Source: JAAZNO01 sp012798275 (GTDB lineage Bacteria > Chloroflexota > Anaerolineae > B4-G1 > SLSP01). Taken from it: 20,384 bases of DNA. Made by a program: the position numbers and the translations under genes. Shown one piece after another: positions 6,656 through 12,398 of the stretch; the first letter of the stretch is position 1, and every line of letters starts with the position of its first letter. The stretch spans positions 1-20,384 of the forward strand of contig DAOPQD010000060.1 of assembly GCA_035347995.1 (NCBI GenBank), given 5' to 3'. A model generated the notes under the pieces. It was given only the letters and a program-made list of their open reading frames with translations, did no database searches and was not told where the DNA came from.

Positions 6656-7384
6656 ATGCGACGTCTGTTCTCGATCCTCACCGGTCTGCTGTTGATCCTC
6701 AGTGGCATTTTCGGCATGATGTGGCTGGCGCAACCGCCCGGCTCCGATTCTGTTTTCCGAGCGTTGGCGCTGCGTTTCTGGCCCGTGCTGGTGTTGGCGC
6801 TGAGCGCGTTCTTCGTGTTGCCGCCGCTGCTGGCGCGCGATCGCCCCGGATTGAGCGGGCTGTTCATCCCTGGGATGCTCATCCTGACGACGGGCGGACT
6901 GCTCCTTTTGGCAAGCCTCACCGGCGGATGGGGCTTCGTCTGGAGCCGTCTCTGGCCGTTGGAGGTGCTCGCCCTCGCGCTGGCCTTCCTGTTCATGGCG
7001 CTCTGCATGCACAGCATCGGCCTGACGGTCCCGGCGGTGATTTTGGGCTTCAACGGGTTGGCGCTGCAACTCACCGCCCTCACCGGTCGGTGGGAAGCGT
7101 GGGCCGTGCTGTGGATCATCGAGCCGCTGGCGGTAGGTGTGGCGCTCCTCGTGTTGAACTTCAAGCTGCGCCGCCAAGGCCTGGTGATTGCTGGGGCGAT
7201 TCTGTGCGGCATCGCCGCTCTGTCCCTGCTCGTGCTGAGCTTCTTCTTTGCCCGTCGCTGGTGGGTGATAGGCTTGCTCGGCCCGGCGCTACTGGTGCTG
7301 CTGGGCGGCTTCTGCATCATCCGTGCCCTGCGCGCGGAGCCAGAACCGTCGGCGCCCCCCGCCATTCCTGAGGATCTGGGATAA
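6656..7384 (+). CDS. Multi-pass membrane protein, LiaF-TM/DUF5668-like
   Basis: This 242-residue, very hydrophobic protein has about seven or eight predicted membrane segments and a short charged Pro/Glu-rich cytoplasmic-looking tail. I chose the ATG at 6656, preceded by AAAAGGAG; the longer frame from 6620 would overlap the kinase gene. It contains repeated Trp-rich motifs, FWPVLVLAL (41-49), GWGFVWSRLWPLEVLALAL (91-109), RWEAWAVLWIIEP (145-157) and RWWVIGLLGPALL (201-213), like those in the kinase tail and in LiaF-TM domains of envelope-stress proteins. The gap to the kinase stop is 13 bases, so the two are almost certainly in one operon. I infer a partner or sensor role at the membrane; no enzymatic motif is visible. 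Confidence 0.8.
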   Translation: MRRLFSILTGLLLILSGIFGMMWLAQPPGSDSVFRALALRFWPVLVLALSAFFVLPPLLARDRPGLSGLFIPGMLILTTGGLLLLASLTGGWGFVWSRLWPLEVLALALAFLFMALCMHSIGLTVPAVILGFNGLALQLTALTGRWEAWAVLWIIEPLAVGVALLVLNFKLRRQGLVIAGAILCGIAALSLLVLSFFFARRWWVIGLLGPALLVLLGGFCIIRALRAEPEPSAPPAIPEDLG

Positions 7385-7430
7385 AAAGTCACTTAAGCGG
7401 CACAACAGGCATCGCGATGGGATGAGCTCC

Positions 7431-8411
7431 CTAAATGCGAGAGCCCACGGCAGCGATGATGCGGTCGAAGAGCGCGTTCAGCGCCGGATCCACCCCCTGC
7501 CGCGCGGGGTCGGCGTCGTGCCAGGCGATGATCTCCCGCGCCCCCTGCGCGAAGGGAATCGTCGCCGCGTAATCCGGCACGTAGCGCCGCAATTTGCTGT
7601 TATCGAACATCACGCTGTGGGACTTGTCCCCCAGCAGCGAGGTGCCCCATTCCGCATCGAACGCGGCGATCGTCTCGGAGGCCACGTGCACCAACCGTGG
7701 CTCCACCCCTGCCGCCTTCCCCAGCCAGAGGAAAATCTGATTCCAGGTCAGTACCTCGTCGCTGGTGATGTGGAAGGCTTCGCCCAACGCGCGATGATTG
7801 CCCAGCAGCCCCACAAAGCCGCGCGCAAAATCCTCATGGTGCGTGAGAACCCAGAGCGACGTGCCATCGCCATGGACGATGACCGGCTCCCCGCGCCGCA
7901 TTCGATCAATCACCGTGTAGCGCCCGTACATGGGCAATTTGGTGGCGTCGTAGGTGTGAGAAGGGCGCACGATCGTCACCGGGAAGCCCTCCTCATGGAA
8001 GGCGCGCATCAGCCGCTCCTCACAGGCAATTTTCGCCCTGGAGTAGGCCCAGTGAGGGTTGCCCAGCGGCGCGGATTCGACGATGGGCAACGCCGCCGGC
8101 TTGAGGTAAGCCGAGGCCGTGCTGATGAAGACATACTGCCCCGTTCGCCTGCGAAACAGCGCCAGGTCGGCCTCCACGTCCGCCGGCGTGTAGGCAATCC
8201 AGTCCACCACCGCGTCGAAAGTCGCCGCGCCGAGCGCCGCCTTCACCGCCTGCGGATCACGAATGTCCGCATGGAGCACCTCCGCGCCGGCCGGAAGCGG
8301 CGTCCGCGATTGCCCCCGGTTGAGAAGGGTAAGGGCGATGCCGCGCGCCAGAGCCAGCCGCGAACACGCCGAGCTGATCACCCCCGTCCCGCCGATAAAC
8401 AGTACTCGCAT
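7431..8411 (-). CDS. NAD(P)-dependent epimerase/dehydratase, SDR family
   Basis: This 326-residue protein opens with a Rossmann strand and the glycine motif MRVLFIGGTGVIS (GGTG at 7-10). The acidic DI at 49-50 is followed by the active-site YSRAK (Y123, K127) with an upstream STAS (97-100), all typical of extended or atypical SDR proteins such as sugar-nucleotide epimerases and CSP41-like proteins. The start is the ATG at 8411 because AGGAGG lies just before it; an extension to 8501 would add 30 residues of low-complexity sequence from the tandem-repeat leader. The gene converges on the signalling operon with only 46 bases between stops. Substrate cannot be assigned. Its 5' leader contains a tandem array and the 90-bp hairpin element. 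Confidence 0.9.
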   Translation of the reverse strand: MRVLFIGGTGVISSACSRLALARGIALTLLNRGQSRTPLPAGAEVLHADIRDPQAVKAALGAATFDAVVDWIAYTPADVEADLALFRRRTGQYVFISTASAYLKPAALPIVESAPLGNPHWAYSRAKIACEERLMRAFHEEGFPVTIVRPSHTYDATKLPMYGRYTVIDRMRRGEPVIVHGDGTSLWVLTHHEDFARGFVGLLGNHRALGEAFHITSDEVLTWNQIFLWLGKAAGVEPRLVHVASETIAAFDAEWGTSLLGDKSHSVMFDNSKLRRYVPDYAATIPFAQGAREIIAWHDADPARQGVDPALNALFDRIIAAVGSRI

Positions 8412-8432
8412 GGTCGTTCCTCCTTTGGAAAT

Positions 8433-8500
8433 AGTTGAAAGTTGCGAGTTGGGAAGTTCCGAGTTGGCGACTCTATGGAAATTCCTCAGCGAATCAGCCA
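8433..8500. repeat. Degenerate 7-8-bp tandem arrays upstream of the SDR gene
   Basis: Five consecutive units begin AGTT (8433-8439 AGTTGAA, 8440-8446 AGTTGCG, 8447-8454 AGTTGGGA, 8455-8461 AGTTCCG, 8462-8469 AGTTGGCG). After 15 bases two octamers follow (CTCAGCGA 8485-8492, ATCAGCCA 8493-8500). The array starts 22 bases upstream of the minus-strand start codon and ends next to the hairpin element. Confidence 0.6.
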
Positions 8501-8504
8501 TGGT

Positions 8505-8594
8505 CGCCCCGGAATGAATTCCGGCTCTGACAAATCAAGCTCGCTGAAGCGAGCTCCTCCAACAACGCGCTTCAGCGCGTTTGGCTCCTGTCAG
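8505..8594. repeat. 90-bp hairpin repeat element, copy A
   Basis: This copy has the same length as copy B (11678-11767) and matches it at 78 of 90 positions without gaps. It forms three hairpins: CCGGAA-TGAA-TTCCGG (8509-8524), AGCTCGC-TGAA-GCGAGCT (8539-8556), and AACGCGC-TTCA-GCGCGTT (8565-8582 region). It lies 94 bases upstream of the SDR start and 132 bases upstream of the acyltransferase start. No frame in it looks protein-coding. It resembles a REP- or MITE-like dispersed element. Confidence 0.75.
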
Positions 8595-8639
8595 ACTGCG
8601 GATTCCAGCCCCGCTTCAGGCTGCTCTCAAGTTTATCGC

Positions 8640-8661
8640 CAACGGATAGGCAACGGATAGG
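8640..8661. repeat. 11-bp perfect tandem duplication
   Basis: CAACGGATAGG occurs at 8640-8650 and again, immediately adjacent, at 8651-8661. It lies in the leader of the acyltransferase gene about 65 bases before its start. It may be replication slippage or a pair of binding sites. Confidence 0.6.
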
Positions 8662-8726
8662 CGCACCGCAACGACTGCGAGTATCCTGGGAACGACATCC
8701 TGAAATCCAAGAGCGAGGGCTTGACG

Positions 8727-9425
8727 ATGAAAACGCTGCTGTACTTGCTGATGGTGCCCGTCCTTCACCTCTACACCTGGCTGTTGCTCCGCCTGAACCT
8801 TCAGCGCGGCGAGCCGCTGCCACCAGGCCCGCGCCTCCTCGTCGCCAATCATCCCACGACGATAGATCCCTTTTTCGTCGCCTGGCTGGCGGGAGGGCCT
8901 GCCTGCATTTTGATCACCGAGGATGCCTTCAAAGTGCCGCTGTTCGGCGCGTATCTCCGCCATGCCGGGCACGTCCCCGTCGTGGCCGGCCGGGGACGCG
9001 AAGCCTTCACTCAGGCGCAAGCCGCGCTGGAAGCCGGGCGCACTGTGATCATCTTTCCCGAAGGCGATCTCAGCCCGCGAGAGGGACTCTGTCAGGCGCA
9101 TTCTGGCGCGGCGCGACTGGCGCTGCTCACCGGCGTCCCGGTCATTCCCATCGGGATTTACCTCCCCTGGGAGAGGATACGCTTCCGCGAAGCGCTCTGC
9201 GGCGCCCAAGCCGTCATGAGCCGCTGGCCCGTGCAGACGCCCTACGCGATCACGGTAGGACATCCGCTGCGCTTCAAGGGAGATGCGGACGACCGGGCGC
9301 GCGTCGCCGAGACGACCGGGGTCATCATGCAGCACATCGCCGCGCTTGCGCAGCAGAGCGCACTGCGACTGCGTCCCGCCAGCGCCCACGGATTTGCACC
9401 CGTTGCGCCGGAGCTCACCCGCTAG
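8727..9425 (+). CDS. 1-acyl-glycerol-3-phosphate acyltransferase-like protein (PlsC family)
   Basis: This 232-residue protein has a hydrophobic N-terminal segment (about 3-22) and the acyltransferase signature NHPTTID (H42-x4-D47), then VAGRGRE (86-92) and FPEGDLS (110-116). These are the catalytic HX4D and substrate-binding blocks of the PlsC family, which moves an acyl chain onto lysophosphatidic acid or a related acceptor at the membrane. VPVIPIGI, C-terminal to these, is the usual fourth block. I chose the ATG at 8727, seven bases after GAGGG; the TTG at 8721 is too close to that site. The C-terminal ~30 residues beyond the domain are not recognisable. The exact acceptor is not determined, so I give no gene symbol. 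Confidence 0.92.
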   Translation: MKTLLYLLMVPVLHLYTWLLLRLNLQRGEPLPPGPRLLVANHPTTIDPFFVAWLAGGPACILITEDAFKVPLFGAYLRHAGHVPVVAGRGREAFTQAQAALEAGRTVIIFPEGDLSPREGLCQAHSGAARLALLTGVPVIPIGIYLPWERIRFREALCGAQAVMSRWPVQTPYAITVGHPLRFKGDADDRARVAETTGVIMQHIAALAQQSALRLRPASAHGFAPVAPELTR

Positions 9426-9428
9426 AAA

Positions 9429-9467
9429 CGCGGCAACGCCGCGGGCGAGGGGCGCGGAGCACCCCTC
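9429..9467. terminator. Hairpin pair between convergent genes
   Basis: A 6-bp perfect stem (CGCGGC 9429-9434 with 9438-9443) is followed by a second stem (GAGGGG 9447-9452 with 9462-9467). They fill the 56-base gap between the acyltransferase stop and the oxidoreductase stop on the other strand, so they may end transcripts from both sides. No T-run is present. Confidence 0.4.
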
Positions 9468-9481
9468 TCGCGCTCGCGCGC

Positions 9482-10552
9482 CTACTCCCCCGGATACACC
9501 AGCCCCCACGGCGCGCGGAGCTGATCCAGCGTCTCCATGATGGCCAGCGTCTCGTCGAGCGGCATGACGGCGCTTTCCAGTTGGCCCGCGGCCATGCAGC
9601 GAGCGACCTCGTCAGCCTCGTAGTTGTAGCCGTTCCCTTTCAGGGGGAAGTGATAGGTCTTTCCGCCTCGGGTGCGGGCCTGTTGCCACGGTCGCTCCAG
9701 TCCCAGCGCACGCCCAAGCGCCTTGAGGGACGCCGGCAGCCGCGAGGAGACCTCCGTCAGATGCCGGCGCACCGTCACCCGCTCCGGGCGATACATCAGT
9801 GGATGGATGTGGATCGCGCCCTCGGTGCCGAGGATCCACGCTTCAGTGGGGGTCGTCGTCCGCACCGCCGAGGAGAGCACCGCCAGCTGCCCCTGCGGGT
9901 ACTCGAAGAGATATGCCGATTGCTCGTCCACGCCGGTCTCACCGAGCTGCGCCACCCCCGTCACCCGTGTCGGCGTCCCCAGCACCATAAAAGCCAGTGA
10001 GATGGGATAGATGCCCACATCGAGGAGCGCACCGCCGCCCAGCGCCGGGTCGAAGAGCCGGCTGTGCGGGTCGAATGCCGCGCGGAAGCCAAAATCCGCC
10101 GTCACCATCCGCACCTCGCCGATGACGCCCTCCGCGAGCCAGCGCCGCACCTGGACCATGGCGGGGAGATAGCGCATCCACATCGCTTCCATGAGGAACA
10201 GGCGCCGCGCCCGCGCCTCGGCGATCACCGTCCGCGCCTCGGCCGCGTTGAGGGTGAAAGGTTTCTCGCACAACACGGCCTTGCCCGCGCGCAGACACAG
10301 CAGCGTGTTCTCCGCGTGGAAGGGGTGCGGCGTCGCCACGTACACCACATCCACCTCCGGATCCTCCGCCAGCGCGCCATAGCTCGCGTGGCGATGCGGG
10401 ACGTCGAAGGTGCGGCCGAAGCGCTCCGCCGTCTCCGCCGTCCGCGAGCCGACCGCCACAAGGCGGGCGTCCGGCAAAGCGCGCAACCCGCGCGCGAATT
10501 GCTGGGCAATAATGCCTGTCCCTAAAATTCCCCAACGTAGGATCTCTGTCAT
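9482..10552 (-). CDS. Gfo/Idh/MocA-family oxidoreductase, dihydrodiol/xylose dehydrogenase-like
   Basis: This 356-residue protein has an N-terminal Rossmann fold with WGILGTGIIA (7-16), the ATPHPFH segment (73-79) and CEKPFTLN (95-102), whose lysine is the family's catalytic residue. MEAMWMRYLP (121-130) followed by an IGEVRMVTADFGF-type stretch is characteristic of the branch containing dimeric dihydrodiol dehydrogenase and NADP-dependent D-xylose dehydrogenase. The C-terminal alpha/beta domain is complete, and the length is usual. GGAG lies six bases before the ATG at 10552. It starts 49 bases after the stop of corA on the same strand, so the two may share a transcript although no functional link is obvious. 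Substrate assignment is only at subfamily level. Confidence 0.92.
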   Translation of the reverse strand: MTEILRWGILGTGIIAQQFARGLRALPDARLVAVGSRTAETAERFGRTFDVPHRHASYGALAEDPEVDVVYVATPHPFHAENTLLCLRAGKAVLCEKPFTLNAAEARTVIAEARARRLFLMEAMWMRYLPAMVQVRRWLAEGVIGEVRMVTADFGFRAAFDPHSRLFDPALGGGALLDVGIYPISLAFMVLGTPTRVTGVAQLGETGVDEQSAYLFEYPQGQLAVLSSAVRTTTPTEAWILGTEGAIHIHPLMYRPERVTVRRHLTEVSSRLPASLKALGRALGLERPWQQARTRGGKTYHFPLKGNGYNYEADEVARCMAAGQLESAVMPLDETLAIMETLDQLRAPWGLVYPGE

Positions 10553-10562
10553 GGTGTTCTCC

Positions 10563-10594
10563 AGCGAAAAAGCGAGTCAGCGAAAGGGCGAAAG
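10563..10594. repeat. Period-8 tandem array between corA and the oxidoreductase gene
   Basis: Four adjoining octamers, AGCGAAAA, AGCGAGTC, AGCGAAAG and GGCGAAAG, occupy 10563-10594 and share the GCGA core. The array fills most of the 49-base gap between the two minus-strand genes and overlaps the leader of the oxidoreductase gene. Confidence 0.6.
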
Positions 10595-10601
10595 TAGCGG
10601 C

Positions 10602-11588
10602 TCACATCCACGCGCGATGACGCATCCACAGCAACATGCCCGTCGGCGTGAAGGCCATCAGCAGCAGGGCCACGATGAATGCCGGGGAACTCGTCCACGC
10701 GGGGAAGGGGTGAGTCGGCGCGAAGAAGTTCATCCCAAAGAAACCCGCCAGGAACGAGATGGGCATGAACAGCGTGGTGATCACCGTGAGCGTCTTCATC
10801 ACCTCGTTCATGCGATTGCTGACCACGGAGAGGTAACTATCCAGGGCGCCGGTGACCAAATCGCGCAGGCTGTCAATGATGTCGTAGAGCCGCACGAGGT
10901 GATCGTAAACGTCGCGGAAGAAGATACCCTGCTCGGTGGGGATGGTAGCATAGCCGCCGCGCGCCATCTTGTTGAGCACCTCCCGCTGCGGCGCGATGAC
11001 CCGGCGCAGCGTGACCAGCGTGCGCTTGAGGGTGAAGATCTTCTCCAGGAGATGCGGCCCCGGCGCACCGAAGACCTGATCCTCAATGGAATCAATCTCA
11101 TCATCAATGGCCTCCACCACTGTCATGCAATCCGTAGCAAGTTCGTCGGCGATGCGATAGAGGAGATGACACGGCCCCTTCTGCAGATACCGCTCATCAC
11201 GGCGAGAAGCTTTCCACACCCGCTCCAGCGCTTCGATGGGATCGGTGTGATACGTCACGAGGTAATGGGCGCCCAGGAACACATCCAGCTCGTGCGTGTC
11301 GAGGTGCTGCCCGGGCTCCGTCTCCAGCGCCACCGCTTGTAACGCCAGGTAGAGGTACTGAATCCAATCATCAATCTTGGGCGAATGGGCCTCTTCCAGG
11401 GCATCGTCAATGGCCAGGGGATGGAAGCCAAACGTGTCCCGCAGGACCGGCAGGCACATCTCCACGGGCGCCTGATCCATGTCCACCCACAGGATGCCCT
11501 GCGCCTCCTGCAGCGCTTCGGCAAAGCGCTGCGGCGTCAGATCGGTCTGTAGCCCATGTTCTGGAGAAAAGAAGAGAGCTCGAATCAT
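10602..11588 (-). CDS. corA: CorA-family magnesium/divalent cation transporter
   Basis: This 328-residue protein has a long acidic, helical cytoplasmic domain with long amphipathic helices at about 140-270. Two C-terminal membrane helices follow. The first ends with the selectivity-filter motif GMN (285-287) preceded by FLAGFF; the second is about 302-320. CorA proteins form pentamers that carry Mg2+ (sometimes Co2+ or Ni2+) into the cell. After GMN the sequence continues FFAPTHPFPAW rather than the MPEL seen in many members, so it belongs to a CorA subgroup with a different outer loop. AGGAG lies 12 bases before the ATG at 11588, somewhat far. The leader contains an octamer array and hairpin-element copy B. 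Confidence 0.93.
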   Translation of the reverse strand: MIRALFFSPEHGLQTDLTPQRFAEALQEAQGILWVDMDQAPVEMCLPVLRDTFGFHPLAIDDALEEAHSPKIDDWIQYLYLALQAVALETEPGQHLDTHELDVFLGAHYLVTYHTDPIEALERVWKASRRDERYLQKGPCHLLYRIADELATDCMTVVEAIDDEIDSIEDQVFGAPGPHLLEKIFTLKRTLVTLRRVIAPQREVLNKMARGGYATIPTEQGIFFRDVYDHLVRLYDIIDSLRDLVTGALDSYLSVVSNRMNEVMKTLTVITTLFMPISFLAGFFGMNFFAPTHPFPAWTSSPAFIVALLLMAFTPTGMLLWMRHRAWM

Positions 11589-11611
11589 AATTTCGCGTCA
11601 CTCCTTGGGAA

Positions 11612-11635
11612 ATCAGCAAATCTCAAAATCACTTG
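11612..11635. repeat. Period-8 tandem array upstream of corA
   Basis: ATCAGCAA, ATCTCAAA and ATCACTTG follow each other at 11612-11635, each beginning with ATC. The array begins 24 bases upstream of the corA start codon, close to the 22-base distance of the matching array before the SDR gene. Confidence 0.45.
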
Positions 11636-11677
11636 CGTGGCGAAAAAGGTACCGCGAACTTCAGGCCGCGCTCAGGC

Positions 11678-11767
11678 CGCCCCGGAATGAATTCCGGGTC
11701 TGCCAGGTCAAGTTCGCTGAAGCGAACTCCCCCAACAACGCCCTTCAGCGCGGTTTGCTTGTGTCAG
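11678..11767. repeat. 90-bp hairpin repeat element, copy B
   Basis: It aligns with copy A (8505-8594) end to end without gaps, with 12 differences. Hairpins CCCGGAA-TGAA-TTCCGGG and AGTTCGC-TGAA-GCGAACT are perfect. In the second, both arms differ from copy A yet still pair. The third hairpin is degraded here. It sits 90 bases upstream of corA, on the opposite side from the plus-strand terminators. Confidence 0.75.
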
Positions 11768-11802
11768 TCGGTTATACGTACAATCTTTTACCCCCTATCC
11801 CT

Positions 11803-11846
11803 TTCCCCATCCCCCCGCGCTGGCGGGGGGATGGGGAACTTTTTTT
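11803..11846 (+). terminator. Strong intrinsic terminator
   Basis: A 16-bp stem (14 bp TTCCCCATCCCCCC with its complement, plus two GC pairs) closes on a GCTG loop and is followed by C and seven T (11840-11846). The structure acts on plus-strand transcription, but no plus-strand gene ends upstream of it. Confidence 0.75.
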
Positions 11847-11849
11847 GTA

Positions 11850-11897
11850 GGGCTTTGCAGGCGGGCTATGCCCGCCTGCAAAGCCCCCTTATTTTTT
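11850..11897 (+). terminator. Second strong intrinsic terminator in tandem
   Basis: A perfect 17-bp stem (GGGCTTTGCAGGCGGGC 11850-11866 with 11870-11886) has a TAT loop. CCTTATTTTTT (11887-11897) follows. The orientation is again plus-strand. It begins only three bases after the previous T-run. Confidence 0.75.
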
Positions 11898-11899
11898 CT

Positions 11900-11937
11900 C
11901 CCCCTCCCTGCCGTTGGGGAGGGGGCCGGGGGAAGGG
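11900..11937 (+). other. C/G-rich hairpin overlapping a canonical G-quadruplex motif
   Basis: A 10-bp stem including one G-T pair (11900-11909 with 11916-11925) has a 6-nt loop. Its right arm is the first half of four G-tracts, G4-A-G5-CC-G5-AA-G3 (11916-11937), which fits the G3+ N1-7 quadruplex pattern. The two structures are mutually exclusive. Confidence 0.5.
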
Positions 11938-12063
11938 CAAAAACTACAGATTACAAAGGTTCATCCATCGCCGTCTAGCTACTTGACGTCAGGCTGAACA
12001 GTTACCGCACATTTCATTTTTGGATGGTGTGCGCCAGCACTGGCGTCTCCCTCGAAAATAGAG

Positions 12064-12134
12064 ATCAGCGAGTCAGCAGTCAGCAAATCAGCGAATCACT
12101 TACGTTCACACCTTCACACGTTCTCACGGTCTCC
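12064..12134. repeat. Two adjoining period-8 tandem arrays before the giant gene
   Basis: Units ATCAGCGA, GTCAGCA, GTCAGCAA, ATCAGCGA and ATCA occupy 12064-12098. After four bases CGTTCACA, CCTTCACA, CGTTCTCA and CGGTCTCC occupy 12103-12134. The first array uses the same TCAGCRA core as the arrays at 8485 and 11612. The remaining sequence of this gap (11938-12063 and 12135-12172) shows nothing I can assign. Confidence 0.6.
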
Positions 12135-12172
12135 AAATACTATAAGCAAGCCGGGAATTGTCAAAAGCGCGC

Positions 12173-12200
12173 TTGTCACTGGCTCAAAATGGGGCACAAT
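12173..12200 (+). promoter_or_regulatory. Candidate promoter for the giant secreted-protein gene
   Basis: TTGTCA (12173-12178, 5 of 6 to consensus) and CACAAT (12195-12200, 4 of 6) are separated by 16 bases. This would give a leader of about 190 nt, containing a 6-bp hairpin at 12255-12269, before the start at 12399. It lies downstream of both intrinsic terminators, so the gene would be insulated from upstream transcription. Confidence 0.3.
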
Positions 12201-12398
12201 AAGGACATGGCGTACAGCGTGAAAAGGTCCTCGGTCAGTTGGCAGACGTCACCCGGCATCGGCGATGCCTCCCCTCGCTGCGTGATTCCCGTTTTGCGTG
12301 TCGCGCTTTCCGCTCACAAGCCACGGCCCGTTTGGCGTTTCTCTCCCCGCATTCCGCATTCAAAACATTCAGACTTTAGATTTTAGAAAGGAACAGCT

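Noticed and set aside
7323..8438. 371-residue plus-strand frame
   Set aside because: It is antisense to the SDR gene, which has GGTG and YxxxK motifs and a proper ribosome site.
8412..8501. 30-residue N-terminal extension of the SDR protein
   Set aside because: The extension translates the tandem array; AGGAGG directly precedes the internal ATG at 8411, where the Rossmann strand begins.
8505..8594. Insertion sequence or MITE with target-site duplication
   Set aside because: The 90-bp copies show no terminal inverted repeats and I could not find matching short direct repeats at their borders.
10410..11342. 310-residue plus-strand frame
   Set aside because: It covers antisense corA, whose GMN motif and membrane helices are clear.
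11755..11784. Promoter TTGCTT-N18-TACAAT before the tandem terminators
   Set aside because: The -35 hexamer matches only half of the consensus and the resulting RNA would be little more than the first terminator hairpin.
8433..12134. CRISPR array
   Set aside because: The repeats are 7-8 bp and contiguous without spacers, and the 90-bp element has only two distant copies; no cas gene is present.
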